From the NCBI RefSeq assembly GCF_036231905.1, contig NZ_JAZARE010000001.1:496001-560000 (forward strand): 64,000 nucleotides of DNA. The letters run 5' to 3'. Position numbers and translations under genes: made by a program. Shown here piece by piece: positions 8,739-17,461 of this stretch. The first letter of the stretch is position 1. Each line of letters opens with the position of its first letter. Below the pieces are notes generated by a model. It had not been told where the DNA came from, searched no databases, and was given only the letters and a program-made list of their open reading frames with translations. Source of the DNA: CAMLIZ01 sp036231905 (GTDB lineage Bacteria; Pseudomonadota; Gammaproteobacteria; Burkholderiales; Burkholderiaceae_C).

Positions 8739-9938
8739 TCAGGCGGTGCGCAGCGCCTGCCGCAGCACACGCGCCAGGCGTTGCGCGCCGGTGTGCAGGC
8801 GCTCGACCGATGGGTGCGCAAAGCTCAGGCGCAGGTGGCCGGCATCGGAGCCGTCGGCACTGAATTCGCGGCCCGGCACGAAGAGCACGCGGTGCTCGCG
8901 GAACAGCGCCTTCCAGTCGGTGCCGGCAGGCGCTTTGCCGCGCAGTGTGCCCCAGATGAACATGCCGCCGCGCGGCGGCTGCCAGCTCATCAGGTCGGCC
9001 GCATGGGTTTGCAAGGCGGCATGCAAAGCCTGGCCCTTGGTGGCGTAGTGGCGGCGCAGCGCGGCCAGGTGGCCGGCCAGCCAGTCGCCCCGCAGCAGCT
9101 GCACCAGCACGCCCTGGTCGACCAGGCCGGAGTGGATGTCGGCGGCCTGCTTGGCCAGCACCACGGCGCGGCGCAGCGCCGGCGGCGCGAGCAGCGCGCC
9201 CACGCGCAAGGCCGGCGCGATCGTCTTGCTGAAGCTGGTGAGGTACACCACCTGCGCGCCGAGGCGGTGCTCTTCGTTGAGCTGGTGCAGGGTAGGCGGC
9301 GCAGCGGCTTCGTCGAAACCGAGGCAGCGATAGGGGTCGTCCTCGATCAGCACCGCGCCGGCCGAGGCCGCGGCCTTCAGCAGCTCGATGCGCCGCTGGG
9401 TGCCCATGAGCGCGCCGGTGGGGTTGCCGTAGGTGGGCACCAGGTAGATGGCCTTGACGCGCTGGCGGCCGGCCAGATCGGCCAGTGCCTGGGGCAGCAT
9501 GCCCTGCTCGTCGGCCGCCACGCCGGCGATGCGCGCCTCGCAGAAACGAAAGGCCTGCAGCGCTGCCGGATAGGCATGCGCTTCCACTGCCACCGTGTCA
9601 CCCGCGTCCAGCAGGGTGCGCGCCGCCAGGTCGATACCCTGCTGGGAGCCGGTGGTGATGACCCAGTCCTCCGGCCCATGCGGCCCCAGGTGCGTGGCGA
9701 GGAAGCCGGCGATGGCTTCTTTGCAGGCCGGCAAGCCATCGGTCGGGCCGTACTGCAGCACTGAAGGGTTGTCGCTCGCGAGCGCGCGCGCGTAGGCCTC
9801 GCGCACCGGCGCCAGCGGCAGCAGCGCCGGGTCGGGCATGCCGCCGGCCAGCGACACCATGTCGGGCTCCTGCGCCAGCAAGCCGAGTTCGCGGATGGCC
9901 GAGCCCTGGGCCTTGGCGAAGAGCGCGCGAACGCTCAC
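8739..9938 (-). CDS. PLP-dependent class I/II aminotransferase, probable 2-aminoadipate aminotransferase
   Basis: This is a 399-residue fold-type I aminotransferase of the LysN/MocR-domain-like branch. SLAGGMPDP near the N-terminus, LQYGPTDGLPACKEAI, YGNPTGALM, EDDPYRCLGF and SFSKTIAPALRVG with the PLP lysine are all visible. Placed between HglS and the ALDH7 gene it most likely converts 2-aminoadipate to 2-oxoadipate. It starts with GTG 9938, overlapping the hglS stop (GTGA), which argues for coupled translation. Exact substrate use is inferred from context. Confidence 0.85.
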   Translation of the reverse strand: MSVRALFAKAQGSAIRELGLLAQEPDMVSLAGGMPDPALLPLAPVREAYARALASDNPSVLQYGPTDGLPACKEAIAGFLATHLGPHGPEDWVITTGSQQGIDLAARTLLDAGDTVAVEAHAYPAALQAFRFCEARIAGVAADEQGMLPQALADLAGRQRVKAIYLVPTYGNPTGALMGTQRRIELLKAAASAGAVLIEDDPYRCLGFDEAAAPPTLHQLNEEHRLGAQVVYLTSFSKTIAPALRVGALLAPPALRRAVVLAKQAADIHSGLVDQGVLVQLLRGDWLAGHLAALRRHYATKGQALHAALQTHAADLMSWQPPRGGMFIWGTLRGKAPAGTDWKALFREHRVLFVPGREFSADGSDAGHLRLSFAHPSVERLHTGAQRLARVLRQALRTA

Positions 9939-10963
9939 GCCGCCACCTCTGCCGCGGTCATCTTGAAGATGCCGGTGGCGTTGCCGCTGTCGAAGCTCAG
10001 GTCCAGCGGCGCACCGGCGGCCGCCTCGATGCGGTCGCGGCTGATGAACTCGTAGAAGGAGCCCGGCACCGCCCGTGTCACCAGCTGGCCTTCGTGCACG
10101 AAGGAGCGCATCACTTCGGCGGCCTTGAGCGCCGTCTGCCGCACCCGGCCGGTGGCCGATACCTCCACGCTCGCCTTGATGCTGTAGCGCTCGCGCCTGA
10201 GCTGCTCGGCCAGCCGGTGCACGTCGGCCACCCGGTCGGTGGCGTGGTTGAACACGTTGCCTTCGGTGGCAATCCAGGCCATCTCGGGCGACTCGGCCAG
10301 CAGGGTGTCATAGTCGGCCAGCCGCACATCGGCATGCTGGCGGTCGAAGCAGCGCACCAGCGCCTCCAGCAGGCGGCGCGCTTCGTCGAGCTGCAAGGCC
10401 TTGTCGCGCCGCAGGCGCTCCACCAACGCCAGATCCGCCGGGCTCAGCGGATCGCCGGAGCTGCCCACGACGCGGCTGACCGCCTGCTGGAAGCGCTCGC
10501 TGAAGCGCTCGGGGTGCAGCTCGGACACGAAGTACTGCGGCAGGTCCTCCGGCAGGTCCTCATGCACATAGGAGCGGCCGGTCATCTTCAGCCGCGGCAG
10601 CGGATAGGTGCCACCCAGGCGATACCCCAGCGCGCTCAGAAACCGCGTGAAGGCCGCTTCGCCAGGCGGCAGCTCGCCGCTGGGCCAGGCCACGGTGCGC
10701 AAGGCGCCATGGTCGAACACGATCTGGCCCTTGGCGTCATACACCCGCTGCAGGTAGTGGTCGGCTTCCGGCACCCGGCGCAGCAGGTCGCTGAACAGCA
10801 CCAGCCCCAGACCGAAGCTCAGCTCCGCGCGGCTGATCACGTCCGGGTCGGCGCTGTTCAGGGTGATCGGCTGGGGAAACTGCAGCACGCTCCACAGGCG
10901 GGCGTTGGACACGAGCTCCGGGCGGTGGTCCAGCAGGCGGCGGACGTTGGACTGAAAGGGCAT
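9935..10963 (-). CDS. hglS: 2-oxoadipate dioxygenase/decarboxylase HglS (DUF1338)
   Basis: This 342-residue protein belongs to the DUF1338/YdcJ family, whose Pseudomonas putida member HglS is an Fe(II) enzyme that converts 2-oxoadipate to D-2-hydroxyglutarate and CO2 in D-lysine catabolism. The conserved FNHATDRV segment and a long acidic/His-rich core are present and the length fits. It is the first gene of a leftward operon with the aminotransferase and ALDH7 genes and is divergent from a LysR regulator. The gene neighbourhood makes the 2-oxoadipate role strong, though not proven. Confidence 0.88.
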   Translation of the reverse strand: MPFQSNVRRLLDHRPELVSNARLWSVLQFPQPITLNSADPDVISRAELSFGLGLVLFSDLLRRVPEADHYLQRVYDAKGQIVFDHGALRTVAWPSGELPPGEAAFTRFLSALGYRLGGTYPLPRLKMTGRSYVHEDLPEDLPQYFVSELHPERFSERFQQAVSRVVGSSGDPLSPADLALVERLRRDKALQLDEARRLLEALVRCFDRQHADVRLADYDTLLAESPEMAWIATEGNVFNHATDRVADVHRLAEQLRRERYSIKASVEVSATGRVRQTALKAAEVMRSFVHEGQLVTRAVPGSFYEFISRDRIEAAAGAPLDLSFDSGNATGIFKMTAAEVAA

Positions 10964-11007
10964 GGAAGGCGGGCCGGGTAGAGAGAAACCCGCGGACTGT
11001 GTCGCAT

Positions 11008-11058
11008 TCCTTGCACTCCATCAAGCGATAAAATTTCCTTGTTTCATTCCAGCAAGGA
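11008..11058. promoter_or_regulatory. Three TCCTTG-type repeats between hglS and the LysR gene
   Basis: TCCTTG occurs at 11008-11013 and 11036-11041, and its inverse CAAGGA at 11053-11058. The last two form an inverted pair with an 11-base spacer. Such an arrangement at a divergent LysR promoter suggests a regulator-binding region; the CAAGGA copy also overlaps the likely ribosome-binding site of the LysR gene. Confidence 0.45.
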
Positions 11059-11062
11059 TTGC

Positions 11063-11950
11063 ATGCGCCGCCTTCCTTCGATGACCGCCCTGCTGGCTTT
11101 CGAGGCCGCCGCCAACCAGGCGAGCTTCACCAAGGCGGCGCAACAGCTGTCGCTCACCCAAAGCGCCGTCTCCAAGCAGGTGCAGGCGCTGGAGCGCCAC
11201 CTCGGCCGGCGCTTGTTCGAGCGCCGCGGCAAGGCGATCGCGCTCACCCTGGCGGGCGAGCAGCTGATGCGCCAGCTGCCAGGCTGGCTGAGCGCTGGCG
11301 AGCGCCTGTGCGGCCAGCCGGCCGGGCGCGGCAGCGTGGGCGGGCCGTTGAAGCTGGCCGTGCTGCCGACTTTTGGCACCCAGTGGCTGGCGCCGCGGCT
11401 GGGCGAGTTCCTGGCGCAGTACCCGCGCATCGAGCTCACGCTGGAAAGCCGGGTGCTGCCCTTCGACTTTGCGGCCACCGACTTCGATGCCGCCATCCAC
11501 TACGGCCAGCCGGAGTGGCCCGGCGCGCAGCTGCAGCGGCTGTTCGGTGAGGTGACGGTCGCCGTGGCCGCGCCGGCTGTGGCCGCCGGCATCAAGACGC
11601 CCCAGGACGCCCTGCGCCAGCGCTGGGTGCTGCAGACCACACGGGCGCAGGCCGTGGCGGATTTCCAGAGCTTCCTCAAGGCGCCCGCGCCGGCGGCGGC
11701 CACCTTGCCGCCGCTGCATGTGGAGCAGTTCGCCACGCTGGTGCGCATCGTCGGTTCGGGGGCCGGCATCGGCCTGGTGCCCGAACGGTGGGTGCAGGAC
11801 GAGCTGGCCGCGGGCCGGCTGGTCACCCTGCTCGGTTACGCCCGCACCGAAGGCGCGGCCTACCACGTGGCCACACCCACGGGCCGAGCGGCGTCTCTGG
11901 CATGCGCGGCTTTCGTGCGCTGGATCGGCGAACAGGCGCAGGGCGCCTGA
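11063..11950 (+). CDS. LysR-family regulator (GcvA-like), probable lysine-cluster regulator
   Basis: This 295-residue transcription factor has an N-terminal helix-turn-helix (residues about 8-65, FTKAAQQLSLTQSAVSKQVQ) and a LysR substrate domain with LPTFGTQWLAPRL and HVEQFATLVRIV, as in the GcvA branch. It is divergent from hglS with a 99-bp spacer holding TCCTTG repeats and probably controls that operon. I chose ATG 11063, preceded by AAGGA; an upstream ATG at 11039 would add eight residues. Confidence 0.85.
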   Translation: MRRLPSMTALLAFEAAANQASFTKAAQQLSLTQSAVSKQVQALERHLGRRLFERRGKAIALTLAGEQLMRQLPGWLSAGERLCGQPAGRGSVGGPLKLAVLPTFGTQWLAPRLGEFLAQYPRIELTLESRVLPFDFAATDFDAAIHYGQPEWPGAQLQRLFGEVTVAVAAPAVAAGIKTPQDALRQRWVLQTTRAQAVADFQSFLKAPAPAAATLPPLHVEQFATLVRIVGSGAGIGLVPERWVQDELAAGRLVTLLGYARTEGAAYHVATPTGRAASLACAAFVRWIGEQAQGA

Positions 11951-12016
11951 GCGGCCGGCCCAGGCGCGGCGGCGATACCCGCCTAGGCGTACGGGCGAGC
12001 CGAAAGCGCGCCGCGT

Positions 12017-12523
12017 TCAGCGCGCCTTGCGCGGCTTGGCCTCGGGCTTGCGGGCCGGCGGCTCGATCGGCAACCGCAGCTCCGACTTCACTTCCTTCAG
12101 CACCACGCTGGAGCGCACATGGGTCACGCCGGGGAGCTTGAACGCGGTCTCGTGCAGGAACTGCTCGTAGCCCTTGATGTCGGGCACCAGCACCTTGATG
12201 ACGTAGTCCGCCTGGCCGGTGGTGGAGTAGCAGCTCACGATCTGCGGGCAGTCGGCCACCGCCTGCTCGAAGCGGCGCACGTCGTCCTCGTTGTGGCGGG
12301 TGAGGTTCACCTCCGCGATCACGCACAGCGACAGGCCCACCTTCTCGCGGTCGATCAGCGCGGTGTAGCCGCGGATGATGCCGGCCGCCTCCATGTCCTT
12401 CACCCGCTTCCAGCAGGGCGTGCTGGACAGGCCCACCCGTTCGGCCAGCTGCTGCACCGTCTGGCGGGAATCGCGCTGCAGCTCGGTGAGCAGCACCACG
12501 TCATGTCTGTCTAGCGGTTCCAT
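12017..12523 (-). CDS. Lrp/AsnC-family regulator (BkdR-like)
   Basis: This 168-residue protein has an N-terminal winged helix (LDRHDVVLLTELQRDSRQTV, then LAERVGLSSTPCWKRV) and a C-terminal RAM ligand domain (VIAEVNLTRH, YDYV-type TTGQADYVIKVLV). Its basic tail PPARKPEAKPRKAR is an unusual extension. It is divergent from the large oxidoreductase gene with 130 bp between start codons, the usual arrangement for a local amino-acid-responsive activator. Start at ATG 12523 fits family length. Confidence 0.87.
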   Translation of the reverse strand: MEPLDRHDVVLLTELQRDSRQTVQQLAERVGLSSTPCWKRVKDMEAAGIIRGYTALIDREKVGLSLCVIAEVNLTRHNEDDVRRFEQAVADCPQIVSCYSTTGQADYVIKVLVPDIKGYEQFLHETAFKLPGVTHVRSSVVLKEVKSELRLPIEPPARKPEAKPRKAR

Positions 12524-12653
12524 TCTTCTGTTTCCCGGTTTGGAGGAAAAACGTTCCTGCCGGATTGTCAAACCGAAGGAAGAAAGAAGCAAATTCCGCC
12601 CTTGTTTGCGTACGCTTGACGCTCCTCAAAGAGAGCCGACCAGAGCACCCGCC

Positions 12654-15600
12654 ATGCCCGAGACAAGCCCTTCCTCCTCCGTCGTCCGCCCCGAGTACAA
12701 GCTGAGCGACAGCCTGTGGGCACGCGAGGGCCAGATCTTCCTCACCGGCACCCAGGCGCTGATCCGCCTGATGCTGATGCAGCGCCAGCGCGACGCCGCC
12801 ATCGGCTGGAACACCCAGGGTTTCATCAGCGGCTACCGCGGCTCGCCGCTGGGCATGGTGGACCAGGCGGTGTGGAAGGCCGGCAAGAAGTTCGAGGAGC
12901 AGGGCCTGCGTTTCCTGCCCGCGATCAACGAGGAGCTGGGTGCCACGGCAGTGCTGGGCACCCAGCGGGTGGAGGCCGACCCCGAGCGCACCTGCGACGG
13001 CGTGTTTGCCATGTGGTACGGCAAGGGCCCGGGCGTGGACCGCGCCGCCGACGCGCTCAAGCACGGCAATGCCTACGGCGCCTCGCCGCATGGTGGCGTG
13101 CTGATGGTGGCCGGGGACGACCACGGCTGCGTCTCGTCCTCCATGCCGCACCAGAGCGACCAGGCCTTCCAGGCCTGGCATGCGCCCATCGTGTCACCGG
13201 GCAACGTCGCGGAGTACCTGGAGTTCGGCCTCTACGGCTGGGCCCTCAGCCGCTTCTCGGGCAACTGGGTCGGCTTCACCGCCTTGAGCGAGGTGGTGGA
13301 AAGCGGCTCCACGGTGGACCTGGACCTGGTGAACGCCCGCGTGGCCACCTGGCAAGACGCCAACACCGTGCGCCAGATCACCGGCTACACCCCGCCCGCC
13401 GACGGCCTGCACTACCGCTGGCCCGACCTGCCGTCGCTCAAGATCGAGCAGCGCCTGCACGCCAAGCTGGACGCGGTGCGCGCCTTTGCACGCGTGAACA
13501 GCATCGACCGCCAGGTGGTGAGCGCCGAGCACGCCACCGTGGGCATCGTCACCGCCGGCAAGGCGCACTACGACTTCATGGAAGTGCTGCGCCGGCTCGA
13601 CGTCTCGCCCGAGGTGCTGGCGCAGCATGGCGTGCGCATCTACAAGCTGGGCCTCACCTACCCGATCGAGACCACCCGCATGCTGGACTTCGTGCGCGGG
13701 CTGAAGGAGGTGCTGGTCATCGAGGAGAAGGGTGCGGTGGTCGAGGACCAGTTGCGCGCCCTGCTCTACAACCACCCGGTGCGCCCGGCCATCGTCGGCA
13801 AGCACGACGTGGACGGCAAGCCGCTGATCTCCGCGCTGGGTGAGCTGCGCCCGTCGCGCCTGATCGAGACGGTGGCGCACTGGCTGGTGCGCCACTTCCC
13901 CGACCTGGACCGCCGCGCGCTGGTGCGCGACTTCACCCTGCCGGACCTGCTCTCCAACGCGAGCGACAGCGTCAAGCGCCTGCCCTACTTCTGCGCCGGC
14001 TGCCCGCACAACACCAGCACCAAGGTGCCGGAGGGCTCCCATGCGCAGGCCGGCATCGGCTGCCACTTCATGGCCAGCTGGATGAACCGCGACACCGAAG
14101 GCCTGATCCAGATGGGCGGCGAAGGCGTGGACTGGGTGTCGCACGCCATGTTCACGAAGGTGCCGCATGTGTTCCAGAACCTCGGCGACGGCACCTACTA
14201 CCACTCGGGCTACCTTGCGATCCGCCAGGCGGTGGCCGCCAAGGCCACGCTCACCTACAAGATCCTGTTCAACGACGCGGTGGCTATGACCGGTGGCCAG
14301 CCGGTGGACGGCGTGATCACGGTGGATGCGATCGCGCGCCAGGTGGAAGCCGAAGGCGTGAAGCAGGTGGTGGTGCTGTCGGACGACATCGGCAAGTACG
14401 ACACCATCAAGCACAAGTTCCCCGCCGGCACCGAGTTCCATGACCGCGCCGAGCTGGACACGGTGCAGCGCCGGCTGCGCGAGATGGCCGGTGTGACGGT
14501 GCTGATCTACGAACAGACCTGCGCCGCCGAAAAACGCCGCCGCCGCAAGAAGGGCGAGCTGGTGGACCCGGCACGGCGCGTGTTCATCAACGAGCAGGTG
14601 TGCGAAGGCTGTGGCGACTGCTCGGTGCAGAGCAACTGCGTGGCGGTGCTGCCGCTGGAAACGCCGCTGGGCCGCAAGCGCAAGATCGACCAGAGCAGCT
14701 GCAACAAGGACTACTCCTGCGCCAAGGGCTTCTGCCCGAGCTTCGTGGGCGTGCTGGGGGGCAAGCTGCGGAAGAAGGCGGGCGCTTTGTCCGGCGGCAG
14801 TGGCGATTTCATGAAGCGTGTGGACTCGCTGGCGCAGCCCGCTCCCCACACCTGGACCGGCCCCTACGACCTGCTGGTCACCGGCGTCGGCGGCACCGGC
14901 GTGGTGACGGTCGGCGCACTGATCTCCATGGCCGCCCACCTCGAAGGCAAGAGCGCCAGCGTGCTTGACTTCATGGGCTTTGCGCAAAAGGGCGGCTCGG
15001 TGCTCAGCTTCGTGCGCCTGGCCGACGTGCCGCAGCGGCTGAACCAGGTGCGCATCGACACCCAGCAGGCCGACGCGCTGCTGGCCTGCGATCTGGTGGT
15101 GGGCGCCTCGGGCGACGCGTTGCAGACGGTGCGGCACGGCCGCACGCGCATCCTGGCCAACACGCATGAAGTGCCGGTGGCCGAGAGCCTGCACAACCCG
15201 GACGCCAGCCTCAAGGTGCCGCAGCTGCTGGAAAAACTGCGCTTTGCCGCGGGGGCCGAGCGGGTGGAGACGTTGGACGCGCAGGCGCTGGCCGAGGCCT
15301 TCCTCGGCGACTCGATCGTGTCCAACATCCTGGCGCTGGGTTATGCCTGGCAGCGCGGTCTGGTGCCGGTGAGCCTGGCCGCCCTGCTGCGCGCGATTGA
15401 GCTCAACGGCGTGGCGGTGGACAACAACAAGCTCGCCTTCTCGCTCGGCCGCCTGGCCGCCGCGGACCCGGCGGCCATCCAGCAACTGCTGCAGGCCGAC
15501 CTGGCCGAGGACTCGATGCCCGAAAAGCTGGACGCACTCGTCGCGCGGGGTGTCGCGCACCTCACCGGCTACCAGAACGCCGCCTATGCCCAGCGTTATG

Positions 15601-16235
15601 CCGACCTCGTGTCCAGCGTGCGCCAGCGCGAGCAGGCCCTGGGCACCGACCCCGCCCTGCCCTTCACGCGCACGGTGGCGCAGAGCCTGCTGAAGCTGAT
15701 GGCCTACAAGGACGAATACGAAGTGGCGCGCCTGTACACCGACGGCCACTTCGCCGAGCGGCTGAAGCAGCAGTTCGAAGGCGATTTCGAGCTCGAGTTC
15801 TACATGGCGCCGCCGGTGATCAGCCGCGCCAGGAACGGCCAGGCGCCGAAGAAGGTGCGCCTGGGCGGCTGGATGCTGCCGGCGATGAAGCTGCTGGCCT
15901 CGGCGCGCGGCCTGCGTGGCAGCTGGCTGGACATCTTCGGCAAGACGGAAGAGCGCCGCATGGAGCGCCAGCTGATCGAGGCGTATGTGCAGCGGGTGCA
16001 ATCGCTGCTCCCGGCCTTGAGCCCCGAGCGGCTGAAGGTGGCCACCGACATCGCCGCGCTGCCGCTGTCGATGCGCGGTTTTGGCCACGTGAAGATCGCC
16101 AACGTGGCGCTGGCCAAGGCGCGCGAAGCGGAGCTGCTGCATCGCTTCGACCCGGCGGCGTATCCGCGCCCGGCGGCCAGCAAGGCCGCTGGCCAGATCC
16201 GCGGCATCCGGGTCACGACGGCCGCGGCGCGCTGA
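12654..16235 (+). CDS. Fused indolepyruvate ferredoxin oxidoreductase-type 2-ketoacid oxidoreductase
   Basis: This 1193-residue protein fuses the alpha (IorA-like) and gamma (IorB-like) parts of the thiamine-dependent 2-oxoacid:acceptor oxidoreductases. The pyrimidine domain (residues about 30-400) is followed by the thiamine diphosphate domain with NLGDGTYYHSG, an iron-sulfur segment with CEGCGDC and SCNKDYSCAKGFC, and a gamma domain beginning LLVTGVGGTGVVTVG. Such fused aerobic enzymes act on aryl or branched 2-ketoacids made from amino acids. It is divergent from the Lrp gene, which probably regulates it. The substrate is not decided by sequence. Confidence 0.9.
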   Translation: MPETSPSSSVVRPEYKLSDSLWAREGQIFLTGTQALIRLMLMQRQRDAAIGWNTQGFISGYRGSPLGMVDQAVWKAGKKFEEQGLRFLPAINEELGATAVLGTQRVEADPERTCDGVFAMWYGKGPGVDRAADALKHGNAYGASPHGGVLMVAGDDHGCVSSSMPHQSDQAFQAWHAPIVSPGNVAEYLEFGLYGWALSRFSGNWVGFTALSEVVESGSTVDLDLVNARVATWQDANTVRQITGYTPPADGLHYRWPDLPSLKIEQRLHAKLDAVRAFARVNSIDRQVVSAEHATVGIVTAGKAHYDFMEVLRRLDVSPEVLAQHGVRIYKLGLTYPIETTRMLDFVRGLKEVLVIEEKGAVVEDQLRALLYNHPVRPAIVGKHDVDGKPLISALGELRPSRLIETVAHWLVRHFPDLDRRALVRDFTLPDLLSNASDSVKRLPYFCAGCPHNTSTKVPEGSHAQAGIGCHFMASWMNRDTEGLIQMGGEGVDWVSHAMFTKVPHVFQNLGDGTYYHSGYLAIRQAVAAKATLTYKILFNDAVAMTGGQPVDGVITVDAIARQVEAEGVKQVVVLSDDIGKYDTIKHKFPAGTEFHDRAELDTVQRRLREMAGVTVLIYEQTCAAEKRRRRKKGELVDPARRVFINEQVCEGCGDCSVQSNCVAVLPLETPLGRKRKIDQSSCNKDYSCAKGFCPSFVGVLGGKLRKKAGALSGGSGDFMKRVDSLAQPAPHTWTGPYDLLVTGVGGTGVVTVGALISMAAHLEGKSASVLDFMGFAQKGGSVLSFVRLADVPQRLNQVRIDTQQADALLACDLVVGASGDALQTVRHGRTRILANTHEVPVAESLHNPDASLKVPQLLEKLRFAAGAERVETLDAQALAEAFLGDSIVSNILALGYAWQRGLVPVSLAALLRAIELNGVAVDNNKLAFSLGRLAAADPAAIQQLLQADLAEDSMPEKLDALVARGVAHLTGYQNAAYAQRYADLVSSVRQREQALGTDPALPFTRTVAQSLLKLMAYKDEYEVARLYTDGHFAERLKQQFEGDFELEFYMAPPVISRARNGQAPKKVRLGGWMLPAMKLLASARGLRGSWLDIFGKTEERRMERQLIEAYVQRVQSLLPALSPERLKVATDIAALPLSMRGFGHVKIANVALAKAREAELLHRFDPAAYPRPAASKAAGQIRGIRVTTAAAR

Positions 16236-16278
16236 GCCGGCCCGTACCGAGGCGACCGCCTCTGCGCCGCGCGGCCGC

Positions 16279-16983
16279 TCACAGGCTGCGCGGCGGTTTC
16301 TTCTCGTACCAGTGCGTGATGCGCTGGCCGTCCCAGTGCAACGCGATGTGGGCGCTCTGGCGCGCGGCCTTCAGCGCGCGCGGACGGAACACGCCCACGC
16401 ACACGCCACCGTCGTGGCGCACGCTGTCGTAGATGACGCCCCAGCTGCCGGCGTCGCGCAGCGCGCGCCCCAGGCGCTGCGGCGCCGAGTAGTCCAGCGG
16501 GTGGTACAGCGCCGGTTCGCTGGCGCGCAGCGGCCGCAGGTCGTGCAGCGGCGCCTCCAGGTCGGCGGCGATCAGGCGCAGGTCGATGTCGATCGCCGGC
16601 TCCGCGGTGTAGGCCAGGAACACGCCGCGGTGGTAGCTCACCTCGGCGACCGCCGTCTCGCGCGTGTCGGCCGCGTAGTACACGCCGTAGTGGCCGTCGG
16701 AGAAGCGCGAGCCGTCCGGGTTCAGGTGAGTGAAGGCCGCCATGATGGGCGTGCTGCCCGGCCCGCTGATGCGCTCGTCCACCGGCACCAGCGGCAGCTG
16801 GCCCACCTCGTCGCGGATGCGCGGGTTGGTGAGCGCCTCCACCGCGTACACCACCTCCAGGTCGGCGGGGTCGGCGATCGCGTCGTACAGGCCGACGGTG
16901 GGATAGCGCGACGGGATCAGGCGATAGCAGGGCCGCCAGGCGATGGGCTCGACGGCGATGTCCGCGGCCCGCACATCGGTCAA
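16279..16983 (-). CDS. RES-domain toxin (NAD+-consuming type)
   Basis: This is a 234-residue RES-domain protein. The family acts as a toxin that degrades NAD+ in the absence of its partner antitoxin. The conserved Arg (CYRLIPSRYPT), Glu (AVAEVSYHR) and Ser (YDSVRHDGG) that name the family are in place. The gene overlaps the upstream antitoxin stop as TTGA. TTG 16983 is preceded by GGAGG with a six-base spacer; GTG 16974 is the alternative. It is a complete type II toxin-antitoxin operon. Confidence 0.88.
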   Translation of the reverse strand: MTDVRAADIAVEPIAWRPCYRLIPSRYPTVGLYDAIADPADLEVVYAVEALTNPRIRDEVGQLPLVPVDERISGPGSTPIMAAFTHLNPDGSRFSDGHYGVYYAADTRETAVAEVSYHRGVFLAYTAEPAIDIDLRLIAADLEAPLHDLRPLRASEPALYHPLDYSAPQRLGRALRDAGSWGVIYDSVRHDGGVCVGVFRPRALKAARQSAHIALHWDGQRITHWYEKKPPRSL

Positions 16984-17393
16984 GCCTTGCCTCCGCGTTG
17001 GGCGTCCAGGTATTGGCGCACCACGAACAGGTCGGCCACCTGGCCGCCCATCATGCGCTCCAGCGCGGAGCGGCCGGCGAACAGCGGCGCGGCATTGGGC
17101 TTGCGGATCCACTCGTCGGCCCGCTCGGGCACCGGCAGCAGGATCTGCAAGGCGGCGTAGATGCCGAACAGGTAGGACAAGCGTTCCAGCACATGCCGGT
17201 CCAGCGGGCCGGGCTTGCCCTGCTTCCACTGGTAGAGCGTGGTGCGGCCGACGCCCAGCAGCGTGGTCTGCTCCGCGACGCTCAGTTTCCAGGCTTCGGC
17301 CAGGCGCCAGAAGGTGCGTAAAGCGGCCGCGGCCGCAGCGGCGGAGTTCAGGTCAACGGGGTGGAGGTCGGGGGCACGCAGGGCAGCACTCAT
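16980..17393 (-). CDS. Xre/MbcA/ParS-type antitoxin
   Basis: This 137-residue protein combines an N-terminal Xre-like helix-turn-helix (AEQTTLLGVGRTTLYQWKQG) with the C-terminal toxin-binding domain seen in RES partners (NAAPLFAGRSALERMMGG, VRQYLDAQRG). It is the first gene of the pair, neutralises the RES toxin and probably represses its own promoter through the dyad just upstream. ATG 17393 gives the usual length. Confidence 0.87.
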   Translation of the reverse strand: MSAALRAPDLHPVDLNSAAAAAAALRTFWRLAEAWKLSVAEQTTLLGVGRTTLYQWKQGKPGPLDRHVLERLSYLFGIYAALQILLPVPERADEWIRKPNAAPLFAGRSALERMMGGQVADLFVVRQYLDAQRGGKA

Positions 17394-17433
17394 GCCCGGC
17401 AGTTTATTCCGTTAGTGAACAAACTTCAATCGA

Positions 17434-17451
17434 ATGTTCATGCACGAACAT
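17434..17451. promoter_or_regulatory. Dyad ATGTTCATGCACGAACAT upstream of antitoxin, probable operator
   Basis: Sixteen of 18 positions are self-complementary, with arms ATGTTC and GAACAT. It lies 41-58 bp upstream of the antitoxin start, in an AT-richer stretch, as expected for an autoregulatory Xre operator. A second GTTNNNNAAC element lies at 17411-17420. Confidence 0.55.
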
Positions 17452-17461
17452 CCCCGGCAGA

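Noticed and set aside
13194..16142. A 982-residue open frame antisense to the large oxidoreductase gene
   Set aside because: It is composed of His-, Gln- and Gly-rich low-complexity sequence, as expected for the shadow of a GC-rich gene, and has no recognisable domain.
16249..16262. GAGGC-GACC-GCCTC hairpin as terminator of the oxidoreductase gene
   Set aside because: The stem is only 5 bp and no U-tract follows, so it is not better than chance in this GC-rich DNA.
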